Shown in pieces: positions 42,749 to 51,287 of a stretch of DNA of 64,000 nucleotides (position 1 is the first letter of the stretch; every line of letters starts with the position of its first letter). A program made the position numbers and the translations under genes. The stretch is from NCBI GenBank assembly GCA_947165135.1, contig CAMUZE010000001.1, positions 38,006 to 102,005 of the forward strand, in the 5' to 3' direction. This DNA comes from an uncultured Clostridia bacterium. Lineage in GTDB: Bacteria > Bacillota_I > Bacilli_A > RF39 > UBA660. The notes under the pieces were generated by a model. It was not told the origin of the DNA. It did not search any database and was given only the letters and a program-made list of their open reading frames with translations.

Positions 42749-43117
42749 TTATTGCTCCAATTGCATACGTTTTTGTTTTTCCTCCAATGATAATTCAACG
42801 CCGAAAAAATCAAAACTATCACTATTACAATCTGGCTCATAAGTTTCTATTGCTATATTTTTAATATCATACTCTTCTAATATTTTTGAAAATGCTTCTT
42901 GGATATCATCTTGACTCAATTCTGTTGTTAGAGTTGCTTTATTGTTATAGATTACGCGTTCTGTTTCACATAAAAAATTCACTATCGGTATAGGATGACC
43001 ATTTTGTCCATCTCCGTAGAAACATTCATATTTTACTTTTACATCTTGCCATAACATTTCACTATAATAATCTCTTAGGATTCCAACAAAATCTTCTGCT
43101 TTAATATACATTTTCAT
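42749..43117 (-). CDS. Unknown protein in the NAD cluster, 122 residues
   Basis: Not recognised. Begins MKMYIKAEDFVGILRDYYSEMLWQDVKVKYE; the middle has PIPIVNFLCETERVIYNNKATLTTELSQDDIQEAFSKILEEY and the end is acidic (YEPDCNSDSFDFFGVELS). Soluble, probably alpha/beta. It is 1 base from nadD and 24 bases from nadE, so it is made with them. A partner or regulator role in NAD synthesis is only inferred from position. Confidence 0.75.
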   Translation of the reverse strand: MKMYIKAEDFVGILRDYYSEMLWQDVKVKYECFYGDGQNGHPIPIVNFLCETERVIYNNKATLTTELSQDDIQEAFSKILEEYDIKNIAIETYEPDCNSDSFDFFGVELSLEEKQKRMQLEQ

Positions 43118-43141
43118 ATTATCATTTTCTCCTTAATTATA

Positions 43142-43894
43142 TTATTTTCTTTGATATACAGGTATATTAAATTTATGATGAGCTTTATTATGTAATTTTT
43201 CTATTTTCTTAGATACTTCTTCATCTAATGCTTCATTATTAATATAAGAAGCAATATCTTTATATTTAACACCCAATTTATCTTCATCAGTCATCCCACT
43301 AAGTCCATCACTTGGGGCTTTATGAATAACTACATCAGGGACTTCTAAATATTCTCCTATTTTAATCACCTCATCAACAGTATAATTGTTTAAAACGCCT
43401 ATATCATATGTTGAATCTCCACCTTTAGTAAAATATCCAACATATAATTCACATAGGTTTGATGTACCAGCTACTATATAAGTACCGCCTTTAAGTTCTG
43501 AGTAAAGAGCAGCCAAATAATATACACTTGCCATTCTTAATCTTGGTTTTAAATTAATATTACTATTTTTAACTTCATCTTCAGTAAAATTACCAAGTTT
43601 ATTAACTTCATTAATAAAACTATCATATGCTGGAGTTAAATCTAAATTAATTAATTTAAAATTAAATTTATCTGCTACTAACTGAGCATCATTTTTATCA
43701 CTTATAAGTGAATGACAAGGAAGAGTTACTCCAAGAACATTTTCACTTCCTAATGCCTTTGCAAATAGAGCAGCAACTACAGCTGAATCTTTACCTCCAC
43801 TAATTCCCAAAACAACACCTTTTAAATTATTCTTTTTAAAATATTCTTTAATAAATTTAACAATATTATTTGTTTCTTTTTTTACATTAAACAT
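43142..43894 (-). CDS. nadE: NAD synthetase, ammonia-dependent
   Basis: 250 residues. The ATP-pyrophosphatase P-loop GVVLGISGGKDSAVVAALFAKAL, the RLRMASVYYLAA block, VAGTSNLCELYVGYFTKGGD and APSDGLSGMTDEDKLG are diagnostic. No glutaminase domain is attached, so it uses ammonia. It makes NAD from NaAD made by NadD. The upstream Nudix gene ends 3 bases before its ribosome site. Confidence 0.96.
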   Translation of the reverse strand: MFNVKKETNNIVKFIKEYFKKNNLKGVVLGISGGKDSAVVAALFAKALGSENVLGVTLPCHSLISDKNDAQLVADKFNFKLINLDLTPAYDSFINEVNKLGNFTEDEVKNSNINLKPRLRMASVYYLAALYSELKGGTYIVAGTSNLCELYVGYFTKGGDSTYDIGVLNNYTVDEVIKIGEYLEVPDVVIHKAPSDGLSGMTDEDKLGVKYKDIASYINNEALDEEVSKKIEKLHNKAHHKFNIPVYQRK

Positions 43895-43897
43895 AAT

Positions 43898-44488
43898 TTA
43901 ACCTCTATCAATAAATTTTTTTACCCTACATAATGCAAGTTTAGAATTAGAACCACTGATATATCCCATGTTTTCTAATTCAAGTAATTCATCATAAGTG
44001 AATGTCATATATCTAACCACTTCATGAGGATCTAATTTTTGATTATATTTTTTTTCACAATTATCTGCAAAGAAAATATGATTGTATGCAGCACTTATTC
44101 CTTCATCTTGATAAAAGGCATCAAGTTCTATCATAGCTTGTGATACATATCCAGTTTCTTCTCTAAGTTCACGTGTTGCAGCATTTATTGGAGTTTCGTT
44201 TGCTTCAATATATCCTGCAGGAAAACTAACAGCTACTTTTTTCTCAGTAAATACACGAGGTTCAACTGTAACAAGCAGTTCATCTTTTACTCTTGGAACA
44301 ACAATTACTGCAGAACCATCAACATTATTCTTTAGTATTTGTTCTCTTGGAATAACAATTCCATTATTAAGAGTATATTTTCTAGGTATAACACTAACAA
44401 ATCTATTTTTATTATTAACAAGTTCACTTGATATCCATTTAAGTTCACTTGCATATTTTTTTAATTCATTTAATTTATCTTTTCTCAT
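43898..44488 (-). CDS. Nudix hydrolase, ADP-ribose pyrophosphatase-like
   Basis: 196 residues with an intact Nudix box: GYIEANETPINAATRELREETGYV. AVSFPAG before it and the YQDEGISAAYNHIFFA region match the NudF/ADP-ribose pyrophosphatase group. It probably recycles ADP-ribose from NAD turnover. In other NrtR regulons such an enzyme is a common member. Tightly packed between pncB and nadE. Confidence 0.9.
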   Translation of the reverse strand: MRKDKLNELKKYASELKWISSELVNNKNRFVSVIPRKYTLNNGIVIPREQILKNNVDGSAVIVVPRVKDELLVTVEPRVFTEKKVAVSFPAGYIEANETPINAATRELREETGYVSQAMIELDAFYQDEGISAAYNHIFFADNCEKKYNQKLDPHEVVRYMTFTYDELLELENMGYISGSNSKLALCRVKKFIDRG

Positions 44489-44490
44489 GG

Positions 44491-45933
44491 TTATCTCCTA
44501 TGACTTAGAATCATTTGATTTTTTAAATTAACATATTCTTCAGTTCCATCTACATAATATCTATGTGGATTTAATGTTCTTTTAACTTCTGGATATAATG
44601 TTTGCATTTGTTCTTCACAATATGCCTGCTTTTCAAATATGGTTGGATCATTATAAACTAATTTTCCATTTATGAATATTGGTTTTTGAAGTTTAACTAA
44701 TCTATAATCATCTATAGTAGTATTAGTAATTAAATCATTAATACTTATTATTTTCATATTTCTTTCAGGCATTTTTTTGTCTTTACTACACATAATATCT
44801 GCTATGGCATAACCAGTGTTTTTATCATATGCTCTATATAAATCTTTGAAATCTGGATTAACAATTTTAATTATGTCATTACTTACTTTAATTTTTGGAG
44901 TTCTTTTTCCATCCTCAATTATTGCAACCTCTTTATATACAGCTCCCATTCTACCAGCTGGTTTAGAAATATTATCACCTACTCCTAGTGAATCAAAGAA
45001 AGCACCTTGACTAGTTAATGATTCAATTGTTTCAGCTGTAAGGCCATTGCTTAAACATATTTTAGCATTTGTATATCCTGCATCATCTAGCATTTTTCTT
45101 GCTTCTTTAGATAAATATGCAAGATCTCCTGAATCAATACGAATTCCAATATGATCTGTTGGGTATCCATTTTCTTTCATCCAGTCAAATGTTTTAATAG
45201 CATTAGGTATGCCACATTTTAAAGTATCAAATGTATCAACAAGTAATGTTGCATTATCTGGATGAGTTTTTGCAAATGCAATAAATGCATCTAATTCATT
45301 ATCAAATGATTCAACAAAACTGTGTGCCATAGTACCTAGTGCTTTGATGCCCAACATTTGAGCCGCTTGTACGTTACTAGTACCTGCACATCCAGCCATG
45401 ATTCCATAAATAGAAGAATCAATCGCAGCTTCAAGTCCATCTGCTCTACGAGCTCCAAATTCCATTATTTTTACATTTTTAGGTGTTGCTTCTACTAATC
45501 TTCTGGCACCAGTTGCATGTTCTTTAGCTCCATTTATTATTGATAACATTGCAGTTTCAATTATTTGTGCTTCAATTAAAGGAGCTTTTACTGTAACTAA
45601 TGGTTCATTTGGGAACACTGGAGTTCCATCTGGAATAGCATATATATCTCCAGTGAATTTAAAGTTTCTTAGATAATCTAAAAATTCTTCACTAAAGTTA
45701 TAACCAGATTTTTTAAAATATTCTATATCTTCATCTGTAAATTTTAAATTTTGAATATATTCGATTACTTTATCAAGTCCAGCCATAATAGTATATCCGC
45801 CACCATTAGGTACTACTCTATAAAATAAGTCAAATACTCCTTCAGTTCCTTCTTTTGTTTTAGTATATGAATCTGACATAAACAATTCATACGCATCTGT
45901 TAACATTGTATAATTTCTTGGTAATCTTTCCAT
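44491..45933 (-). CDS. pncB: Nicotinate phosphoribosyltransferase
   Basis: 480 residues from the ATG at 45933 (AAAGGAG upstream). YTMLTDAYELFMSDSY, GFGARR-like MEFGARRADG, GTMAHSFV, IRIDSGDLAYLSKEAR and ICLSNGLT are family signatures. It joins nicotinate to PRPP, giving NaMN; PRPP synthetase is encoded about 6 kb away. It takes the product of PncA, encoded two genes upstream. Confidence 0.95.
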   Translation of the reverse strand: MERLPRNYTMLTDAYELFMSDSYTKTKEGTEGVFDLFYRVVPNGGGYTIMAGLDKVIEYIQNLKFTDEDIEYFKKSGYNFSEEFLDYLRNFKFTGDIYAIPDGTPVFPNEPLVTVKAPLIEAQIIETAMLSIINGAKEHATGARRLVEATPKNVKIMEFGARRADGLEAAIDSSIYGIMAGCAGTSNVQAAQMLGIKALGTMAHSFVESFDNELDAFIAFAKTHPDNATLLVDTFDTLKCGIPNAIKTFDWMKENGYPTDHIGIRIDSGDLAYLSKEARKMLDDAGYTNAKICLSNGLTAETIESLTSQGAFFDSLGVGDNISKPAGRMGAVYKEVAIIEDGKRTPKIKVSNDIIKIVNPDFKDLYRAYDKNTGYAIADIMCSKDKKMPERNMKIISINDLITNTTIDDYRLVKLQKPIFINGKLVYNDPTIFEKQAYCEEQMQTLYPEVKRTLNPHRYYVDGTEEYVNLKNQMILSHRR

Positions 45934-45934
45934 A

Positions 45935-46369
45935 TTAATTTTCTCCTTTATAAACATTATTTTTTTGTTTTAATGTTCTTTGAACAGCTTCCTTTTTCAT
46001 TGAATTAAAATATGTTTGATAATCCCAAACTAATTTATAATATGATGAATAAAACTCGTCACAACGATTTTCAACTTCACTAAGATAAATGCAATACTCA
46101 CTTGCAAAGCTATGAAAAGCATGGCTATTAATTAAATCTTTTATTTCTTGATATCCTGGATCTGATTTACTATAAAATCTATCAATAAATATAATTTCTA
46201 TATATCCTTCATTAGTTATTTTTTGATTTGTCATTTGTCTTTTTAACTCTTCTAAAATATATTTAAATAATCTTCTTTGTATTGTAGAAATTTCTTTTTT
46301 ATTATAGTTTTGCTTATTAGCATATTTTGCAATTTTACTTAAATTATATAGCTCTTCATTATATTTCAT
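45935..46369 (-). CDS. Unknown helical protein in the NAD cluster, 144 residues
   Basis: Not recognised. Mostly helical and charged: MKYNEELYNLSKIAKYANKQ, RLFKYILEELKRQMTNQKI, EYCIYLSEVENRCDEFYSSYYKLVWDYQTYFNSM. No signal or membrane segment. It lies 1 base from each neighbour (pncA, pncB), so it must be expressed with them. Its place between the first two enzymes of nicotinamide salvage is the only functional clue. Confidence 0.78.
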   Translation of the reverse strand: MKYNEELYNLSKIAKYANKQNYNKKEISTIQRRLFKYILEELKRQMTNQKITNEGYIEIIFIDRFYSKSDPGYQEIKDLINSHAFHSFASEYCIYLSEVENRCDEFYSSYYKLVWDYQTYFNSMKKEAVQRTLKQKNNVYKGEN

Positions 46370-46370
46370 T

Positions 46371-46949
46371 TTATCTTTCCTCCATTATCTTAGCACCTGC
46401 TTGTTTCATTAATTTAAGTGCCATTTCATTGTATTCTTCTCTATTATGAGTAGGAGCATCATATGTTTCAACTAAATCTTTTCTAACAATAACATCTACA
46501 TCTTTATTATGCTCGTCAAAATAGTTAATTAGTGGTATTACTAGATTTAATACACATATATCTGTACAGCATCCTGTTACAATTACTTCTCTTAATTTTT
46601 TCATTGACTCAATATCATTTAAAAAGTTCTTAGCAAATATTGTACTTGTTGAATTTTTTTCATAAGTAAGTGATTCACTTTCATATGGTTTTAATTCATC
46701 AATTAATTCTTCTTCACCACTTCCTATTACACAGTGTGCTGGAAATTTCTTAAATTCAGTTGAAGTAGTATCATGTGTATCTTTAACAAATGCAACTCCT
46801 TCATCCTCACTTAGTGTTCCCTCTACAAGTTTAATTAATTCTGGAGTAATGTGATTAATATATGGATCAGCCATTGCTCCCTTTTTGATAAATCCATTCA
46901 CCATGTCTACAACAACAAGTAATTTTTTTAGTTCTTCTTTTCTCTTCAT
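46371..46949 (-). CDS. pncA: Nicotinamidase
   Basis: 192 residues, isochorismatase-like fold. Catalytic Asp in LLVVVDMVNGFI, Lys in the FVKDTHD/EKNSTS region and the nucleophile Cys in VTGCCTDICVLN. It turns nicotinamide into nicotinate for PncB. First gene of the NAD cluster, with AAAGGAG upstream and the consensus promoter and two boxes beyond. The usual metal-binding DxHxxxH is altered to DTHDTTSTEF, so metal use may differ. Confidence 0.92.
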   Translation of the reverse strand: MKRKEELKKLLVVVDMVNGFIKKGAMADPYINHITPELIKLVEGTLSEDEGVAFVKDTHDTTSTEFKKFPAHCVIGSGEEELIDELKPYESESLTYEKNSTSTIFAKNFLNDIESMKKLREVIVTGCCTDICVLNLVIPLINYFDEHNKDVDVIVRKDLVETYDAPTHNREEYNEMALKLMKQAGAKIMEER

Positions 46950-46977
46950 ATTAACAGCTCCTTTCTTTTTAACATTT

Positions 46978-46988
46978 TGTTAATAACA
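46978..46988 (-). promoter_or_regulatory. NAD-operon box 1 (TGTTAwTAACA)
   Basis: TGTTAATAACA, arms TGTTA/TAACA around one base, lying in the leader of pncA about 30 bases before its start. Confidence 0.65.
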
Positions 46989-47020
46989 GAGTTTTTATTA
47001 AAAGCAGATTTTTCTGCTCT

Positions 47021-47031
47021 TGTTATTAACA
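47021..47031 (-). promoter_or_regulatory. NAD-operon box 2 (TGTTAwTAACA)
   Basis: TGTTATTAACA directly against the -10 box, at the expected transcription start. Same arms as box 1. A hairpin (AGCAGA/TCTGCT at 47003-47018) lies between the boxes. Good position for repression by the NrtR-like protein; this is inferred. Confidence 0.7.
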
Positions 47032-47059
47032 TTATATTAAAAACAAAATAATATGTCAA
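47031..47059 (-). promoter_or_regulatory. Consensus promoter of the NAD cluster
   Basis: Minus strand TTGACA (47059-47054), exactly 17 bases, TATAAT (47036-47031). A perfect sigma-A promoter, so strong regulation is to be expected. Confidence 0.85.
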
Positions 47060-47073
47060 CACTTTTTTAAAAA

Positions 47074-47739
47074 TTATTTTAATTTTCTTGTTTTTCCTAA
47101 TCCAGTACCTAAAATTATCTCATCTTTTTCTTCAGGAATATAATCTAAATCAACATGTTCTTCTATATATTTTAATACTTCATCTAAGCTATCGAGTTTA
47201 CCAACAACCTTACCTTTATTACACTGATAAGAAACATCAAAAGTACCATTACTTTTTTTAATTGCATATTTTAAATCCTCATTGTATTCATCATAAAATT
47301 TTCTAAATAACTTCAATTGATTTAAAGATATTTTTCTAACTGGCATAATAAATCTTACGCCACCCCAATATTTATTAGTTACACACCCTTCATTTAGTGC
47401 TTCCTCATAATATATTTTGGCAGTAATGAAATCAAACATACATTTATCAGATAATTTATTAGCATCATTTGTATTAATAATATATCCACCACCGTGAATA
47501 TCTTTCATAAATCTAGCAAAAGAGCTATAATGCGTACCAATTCCAAATCCGGAATTATATCCAATTACATATTGTTGATCGGTAAATACAGCAAAAGCAC
47601 CATAATCAAATATATCACGTCTTGGAGCTTTACTAATAAAATCATAAAAACTAAAATTCTCAATTAATTCTCGTATATCATAGTTATACATACCGGTAGT
47701 ATTACTTTTTCCTGATAAAAATAAAGATAAAAAACTCAT
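47074..47739 (-). CDS. Hypothetical protein, 221 residues
   Basis: Not recognised. Notable blocks: APRRDIFDYGAFAVFTDQQYVIGYNSGFGIGTHYSSFARFMKDIHGGGYI, YWGGVRFIMPVRKISLNQLKLFRKFYDEYN and IILGTGLGKTRKLK. It is soluble and rich in aromatic residues. The ATG at 47739 follows GGTGATTG. It lies between the NAD promoter and rdgB with its own spacing; no clear partner. Confidence 0.75.
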   Translation of the reverse strand: MSFLSLFLSGKSNTTGMYNYDIRELIENFSFYDFISKAPRRDIFDYGAFAVFTDQQYVIGYNSGFGIGTHYSSFARFMKDIHGGGYIINTNDANKLSDKCMFDFITAKIYYEEALNEGCVTNKYWGGVRFIMPVRKISLNQLKLFRKFYDEYNEDLKYAIKKSNGTFDVSYQCNKGKVVGKLDSLDEVLKYIEEHVDLDYIPEEKDEIILGTGLGKTRKLK

Positions 47740-47826
47740 ATCAATCACCAACTATTCTTTATGTTATTTATTCACACAAATAAGGCACATATTATAATAT
47801 ATTATTAGTAAATAATCAAGTATGTT

Positions 47827-47857
47827 AAAAAAGAAATATAATTACTATATTTCTTTT
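47827..47857 (-). terminator. Terminator overlapping the end of rdgB
   Basis: AAAAGAAATATA pairs with TATATTTCTTTT around the rdgB stop, with T on the minus strand. Confidence 0.65.
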
Positions 47858-48426
47858 AACATTTCGCTAATGGCCCTTCCTCTATGAGAAACACTATTCT
47901 TTTCTTCTTCAGTTGCTTCACCAAATGTTTTATCTAGATCATCTGAATAAAATACGCAATCATATCCGAAATCCTTCTTACCGATTTCTTCAGTTGTTAT
48001 TTTTCCAAATGTTTTACCTTCGAATACTTTGTATTCTCCATTTGGATAATATAAACATATAGTACAAATAAAATATGCACTTCTATCTTTACCATTTATT
48101 TTATTTAATAATTTGTCTCTATTTGCTTGAGTGTCACCATGTACTCCTGAATACCTTGCACTATAAATACCAGGCTCATTATTTAAAGATGGGACACATA
48201 ATCCACTATCATCAGCAGCAACAAGGTATTTGAGTCCTTTTTCCTTTAGATATTCATATATAGTTTTTGCTTTTATAATTGCATTTTCTTCAAAAGTATT
48301 ACCATTTTCTTCAATATCAGAATCAAATCCAATATCGCTTAAACTTAATATTTCATAATTATTAATTATCTCTTTAAATTCTTTAATCTTATGTTTATTA
48401 TTAGATGCCACTACTAAAGTTTTCAC
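47845..48426 (-). CDS. rdgB: dITP/XTP pyrophosphatase (RdgB/HAM1)
   Basis: 193 residues from a GTG at 48426 with TAGGAGAC upstream. VVASNNKHKIKEFKEI, AADDSGLCVPSLNNEPGIYSARY, FGYDCVFY and the end SHRGRA are all diagnostic. It removes non-canonical purine triphosphates. It lies 11 bases after a HAD gene and is the last of a unit that begins further upstream. Confidence 0.95.
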   Translation of the reverse strand: MKTLVVASNNKHKIKEFKEIINNYEILSLSDIGFDSDIEENGNTFEENAIIKAKTIYEYLKEKGLKYLVAADDSGLCVPSLNNEPGIYSARYSGVHGDTQANRDKLLNKINGKDRSAYFICTICLYYPNGEYKVFEGKTFGKITTEEIGKKDFGYDCVFYSDDLDKTFGEATEEEKNSVSHRGRAISEMLKEI

Positions 48427-48437
48427 AATATCGTCTC

Positions 48438-48923
48438 CTATATATCCAAAAAAGAACTAATATGTGCAGTAGAAAAATCAGTTTTTAATTGAATATCCGT
48501 TAATATATCAGGTGTATCATCAATCATTATAATATGTCTGTCATCAACTTCAGGATGTTTCTTTCTAATTTCAACTAACTTGCTTGCCTTATCATTATTT
48601 CTATCAACAAAGTAAACATTTTCAGGAAGAATACCATAATATTTTTCTACGTATTCTTTTTTGTATTCTCCTTCTTTATTCACCCCTATTGCTGTAATAA
48701 CGTATGCTTTGTTTTTATCTTTTTTGCTTATAAATTCCTGCATTTTTTTGCTAACTTTATCCTCTATGTAAGGATTATTCCCACTATCTACATAATTATC
48801 CCAATCATCATCACTGAATGAATAATGGTTGTGCTCTCCAAATTCTAACACTGCTAAAACACCATCAACATCAAAAACCAAGATACTCTTTTCATCATTT
48901 AATAATTCTTTAATATTATTCAC
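48438..48923 (-). CDS. HAD-superfamily phosphatase
   Basis: 161 residues from a GTG at 48923 with GAGGATG upstream, overlapping the gtrA-like gene by 8 bases. Motif I ILVFDVDGVLAVLEFG, a middle AYVITAIGV and motif IV IIMIDDTPDIL. The DVDGV..LEFG opening resembles that of the HAD at 53767 (DMDGVIASYDFG). Substrate unknown. Confidence 0.82.
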   Translation of the reverse strand: MNNIKELLNDEKSILVFDVDGVLAVLEFGEHNHYSFSDDDWDNYVDSGNNPYIEDKVSKKMQEFISKKDKNKAYVITAIGVNKEGEYKKEYVEKYYGILPENVYFVDRNNDKASKLVEIRKKHPEVDDRHIIMIDDTPDILTDIQLKTDFSTAHISSFLDI

Positions 48924-49338
48924 TTTTCATCCTCTTTTCTTTAGTATCAATTGTTCCTCTAAAAACAATATATTTATCATATAAGTATTCTAAAATAAAG
49001 TTACATAACATATTTATTCCAGTTACTAAGTAATCATTCCAACCACAAGTTTTGACTAAATAATTACCCAATATAGTAGATGCAGGTGTAAAAATCAAGT
49101 AAAAAATGAATACTTTCGTCATTGCAAGTGGTACATTAGCTGTAGACTTAAATGTAAATTCTCTATTTAATGTAAAGTTCCACACTACAGATGCAATTAG
49201 TGCTACTAAATAACAAATCCAATAATCTAAATTTGTAAATTCATCTAATATTGTAAAAAGTCCTATTTCAATTAATCCAGCGGATATTGAAAAAAGAGTA
49301 AATTTAATTGTTCTTATTAATTCTTTCTTATCTTTCAT
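48916..49338 (-). CDS. GtrA-family membrane protein
   Basis: 140 residues with four membrane helices. SAGLIEIGLFTILDEF, WNFTLNREFTFKS and the closing FILEYLYDKYIVFRG are GtrA-family blocks. GtrA-like proteins are thought to help move lipid-linked sugars across the membrane. No glycosyltransferase lies beside it, as would be usual; instead it is between a SirTM-type sirtuin and a HAD gene. Confidence 0.87.
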   Translation of the reverse strand: MKDKKELIRTIKFTLFSISAGLIEIGLFTILDEFTNLDYWICYLVALIASVVWNFTLNREFTFKSTANVPLAMTKVFIFYLIFTPASTILGNYLVKTCGWNDYLVTGINMLCNFILEYLYDKYIVFRGTIDTKEKRMKSE

Positions 49339-49339
49339 A

Positions 49340-50176
49340 TTACAACCTACTTATCAAATCAATTACTTCAGTAATGTCATCACTTACAGAAATTGCTCTA
49401 TCTTTTAATTCTTCAGAAACTTCAGGATATTTTTCATTAAATCTTATTAATTTAAAATTCTCATTATCATAAGTCATCCACTCAAAAGGATTTCTTATTA
49501 TTGCTGGAGTATTAAACCCAACTCCAAATTCTAATAACAATACTTTCTTCTTTTGATTCTTCTTAATAAATTTAGCATAATCTTCATTTAGTTTATTCCA
49601 ATTATCATCTTCCACAAACTTATTATCAATTCTAATATTAATAGTCATTCTTTTACCACAAACTGGACATTTTGGCACCAAATCAGATGGTATTTCTAAA
49701 TCATTATCTATGTTATTCAGCATATCTTTAACCATTTCTTCATTGTAATATAGTTTATTATTACATGGTGTAGCACATTGTAGTTTTGAATAATTACCTT
49801 GCACTTCAAATACTTTTTTAGAATCAAATCCATTATTAATAAACTGTCCATCAGCATTAGTAGTAATTACAAAATAATTCTTATCTTTAAATATTTTAAA
49901 TAATTTTTCATATAACTCAGTATGTTTATTTTCATAATAAGCAAAGAATATATGTTTAGCTAAACAAGCCCATCTTTCCTCTTCACTTGAATACGGAAAA
50001 AATAGTGATGAATGCAAATCTTTAAATCCATATTTTCTAATATAATCGATAAAATCTCTATCGAATTTTTCTCCATTATATCTTATTCCTGCTTCCTCAC
50101 TTAATCCAGAACCAGCTCCGATAATAATTGCATCTGCCTCGTCTATCCATTTCTTAATTTTAATAATATCTGTCAT
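49340..50176 (-). CDS. SirTM-type sirtuin (probable ADP-ribosyltransferase)
   Basis: 278 residues. The Rossmann motif GAGSGLSEEAG (20-30) is kept, but the TQNxDxLH motif reads TTNADGQF (Asn107) and the catalytic His of the LHG motif is Gln (VQGNY, Gln126). A zinc site is formed by CATPC..CPVCG. From memory, these Asn/Gln changes mark the class M sirtuins (SirTM), which ADP-ribosylate a lipoylated GcvH-like carrier. No macrodomain, GcvH-L or lipoate ligase gene is nearby here. AAAGGAG precedes the ATG. Confidence 0.85.
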   Translation of the reverse strand: MTDIIKIKKWIDEADAIIIGAGSGLSEEAGIRYNGEKFDRDFIDYIRKYGFKDLHSSLFFPYSSEEERWACLAKHIFFAYYENKHTELYEKLFKIFKDKNYFVITTNADGQFINNGFDSKKVFEVQGNYSKLQCATPCNNKLYYNEEMVKDMLNNIDNDLEIPSDLVPKCPVCGKRMTINIRIDNKFVEDDNWNKLNEDYAKFIKKNQKKKVLLLEFGVGFNTPAIIRNPFEWMTYDNENFKLIRFNEKYPEVSEELKDRAISVSDDITEVIDLISRL

Positions 50177-50187
50177 ATATATCTCCT

Positions 50188-51222
50188 TTACTTACTTTTA
50201 TTTGTAATTTTTAGCATTGATTTTAATACTGAATTAACATATTCAGTTATCTTTTTATCCATACCTTTTATAGTTTTAAAAATATTAATTATGTCACTAA
50301 TATTAATACTAATATTTGAAGTTATTTTATAATTTAGTATTTTAAATGCGTTTTCAAAATACTCTTTAAATGAATTTGAGTCAATATTTTCAATATTTAT
50401 AGTTGATCTTAAATGCAGTTCTTGACTTAATTTTGATAGTTCTTCTGGAACAAATTCTGTACCATAAGTACACCAATATATTGGATAATGAACATTTATT
50501 CCGTGTGCATCTGTTTTTATAACTTTATATTCATTATTAAACATAAGTGCACCTACATAAGAGTTGGACGGAATAATATTCATTAGTTTTTTACTCATCT
50601 TTTGATATTTTAATGAATCATACTCTATTTTTCTAAAACCAGGTCCATCGAAATTAATTACTCTTTTAACTTTATTAAATTTAAAATCACTTAACTCCAT
50701 TACACTAGTCATTGCCATATTTCCACCTTTAGAATGACCGGTAACATAAACATTTTTATCAAAAAAGCCAATATTATTCTTTAGATATTTAATCGCTAAA
50801 GCTTGAGTATATGTGGGATACTCATACATTGTCCTAAAATTCTCAAGCCATCCAACTATTGATCTATCTGTGCCTTTAAATACAATTATTTTTATTTTAT
50901 CAATAATACATGTCATTGCTCCAAACTGTGTATTATTATCAATTATGTTCTCAAAATTCTTAAATTTTAATTTACTATATCTTTTTGATTTTTCTATTAT
51001 TTCAATTAAGCTTTTTATTTTAGGCGCTAAAAACTCTGTTTTATCAGGAAGTTTAAATTTCATTATTTTATTACACATTTCATTAAAACTTATAGTTCCC
51101 ATAAATCCTTTAATAGGTATATAAACAATTGTTGATAATAATAGGTTATCCATATCATTCCATGGTACCTCATTAATATCATAATCTTTATAATAGTTTA
51201 AATAATCATAGATAGTATACAT
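50188..51222 (-). CDS. Mbeg1-like (DUF2974) lipase-fold protein
   Basis: 344 residues, alpha/beta hydrolase fold. IIVFKGTDRSIVGWLENFRT, the nucleophile elbow VTGHSKGGNMAMT, FDGPGF and the late VHYPIYW block match the DUF2974/Mbeg1 family. These are presumed lipases or esterases of unknown substrate. Cytoplasmic: no signal peptide. The ATG at 51222 follows GAGGTG. Upstream of the SirTM gene by 11 bases, hence in one operon with it. Confidence 0.87.
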   Translation of the reverse strand: MYTIYDYLNYYKDYDINEVPWNDMDNLLLSTIVYIPIKGFMGTISFNEMCNKIMKFKLPDKTEFLAPKIKSLIEIIEKSKRYSKLKFKNFENIIDNNTQFGAMTCIIDKIKIIVFKGTDRSIVGWLENFRTMYEYPTYTQALAIKYLKNNIGFFDKNVYVTGHSKGGNMAMTSVMELSDFKFNKVKRVINFDGPGFRKIEYDSLKYQKMSKKLMNIIPSNSYVGALMFNNEYKVIKTDAHGINVHYPIYWCTYGTEFVPEELSKLSQELHLRSTINIENIDSNSFKEYFENAFKILNYKITSNISINISDIINIFKTIKGMDKKITEYVNSVLKSMLKITNKSK

Positions 51223-51253
51223 ATAGCACCTCATTATAATTATATCATGAAAT

Positions 51254-51283
51254 TAAAAAACCTATAAATATTCTTTATAGGTT
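51254..51283 (-). terminator. Terminator after the GNAT gene
   Basis: AACCTATAAA, five-base loop, TTTATAGGTT (51259-51283), T run on the minus strand. Confidence 0.8.
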
Positions 51284-51287
51284 AACA

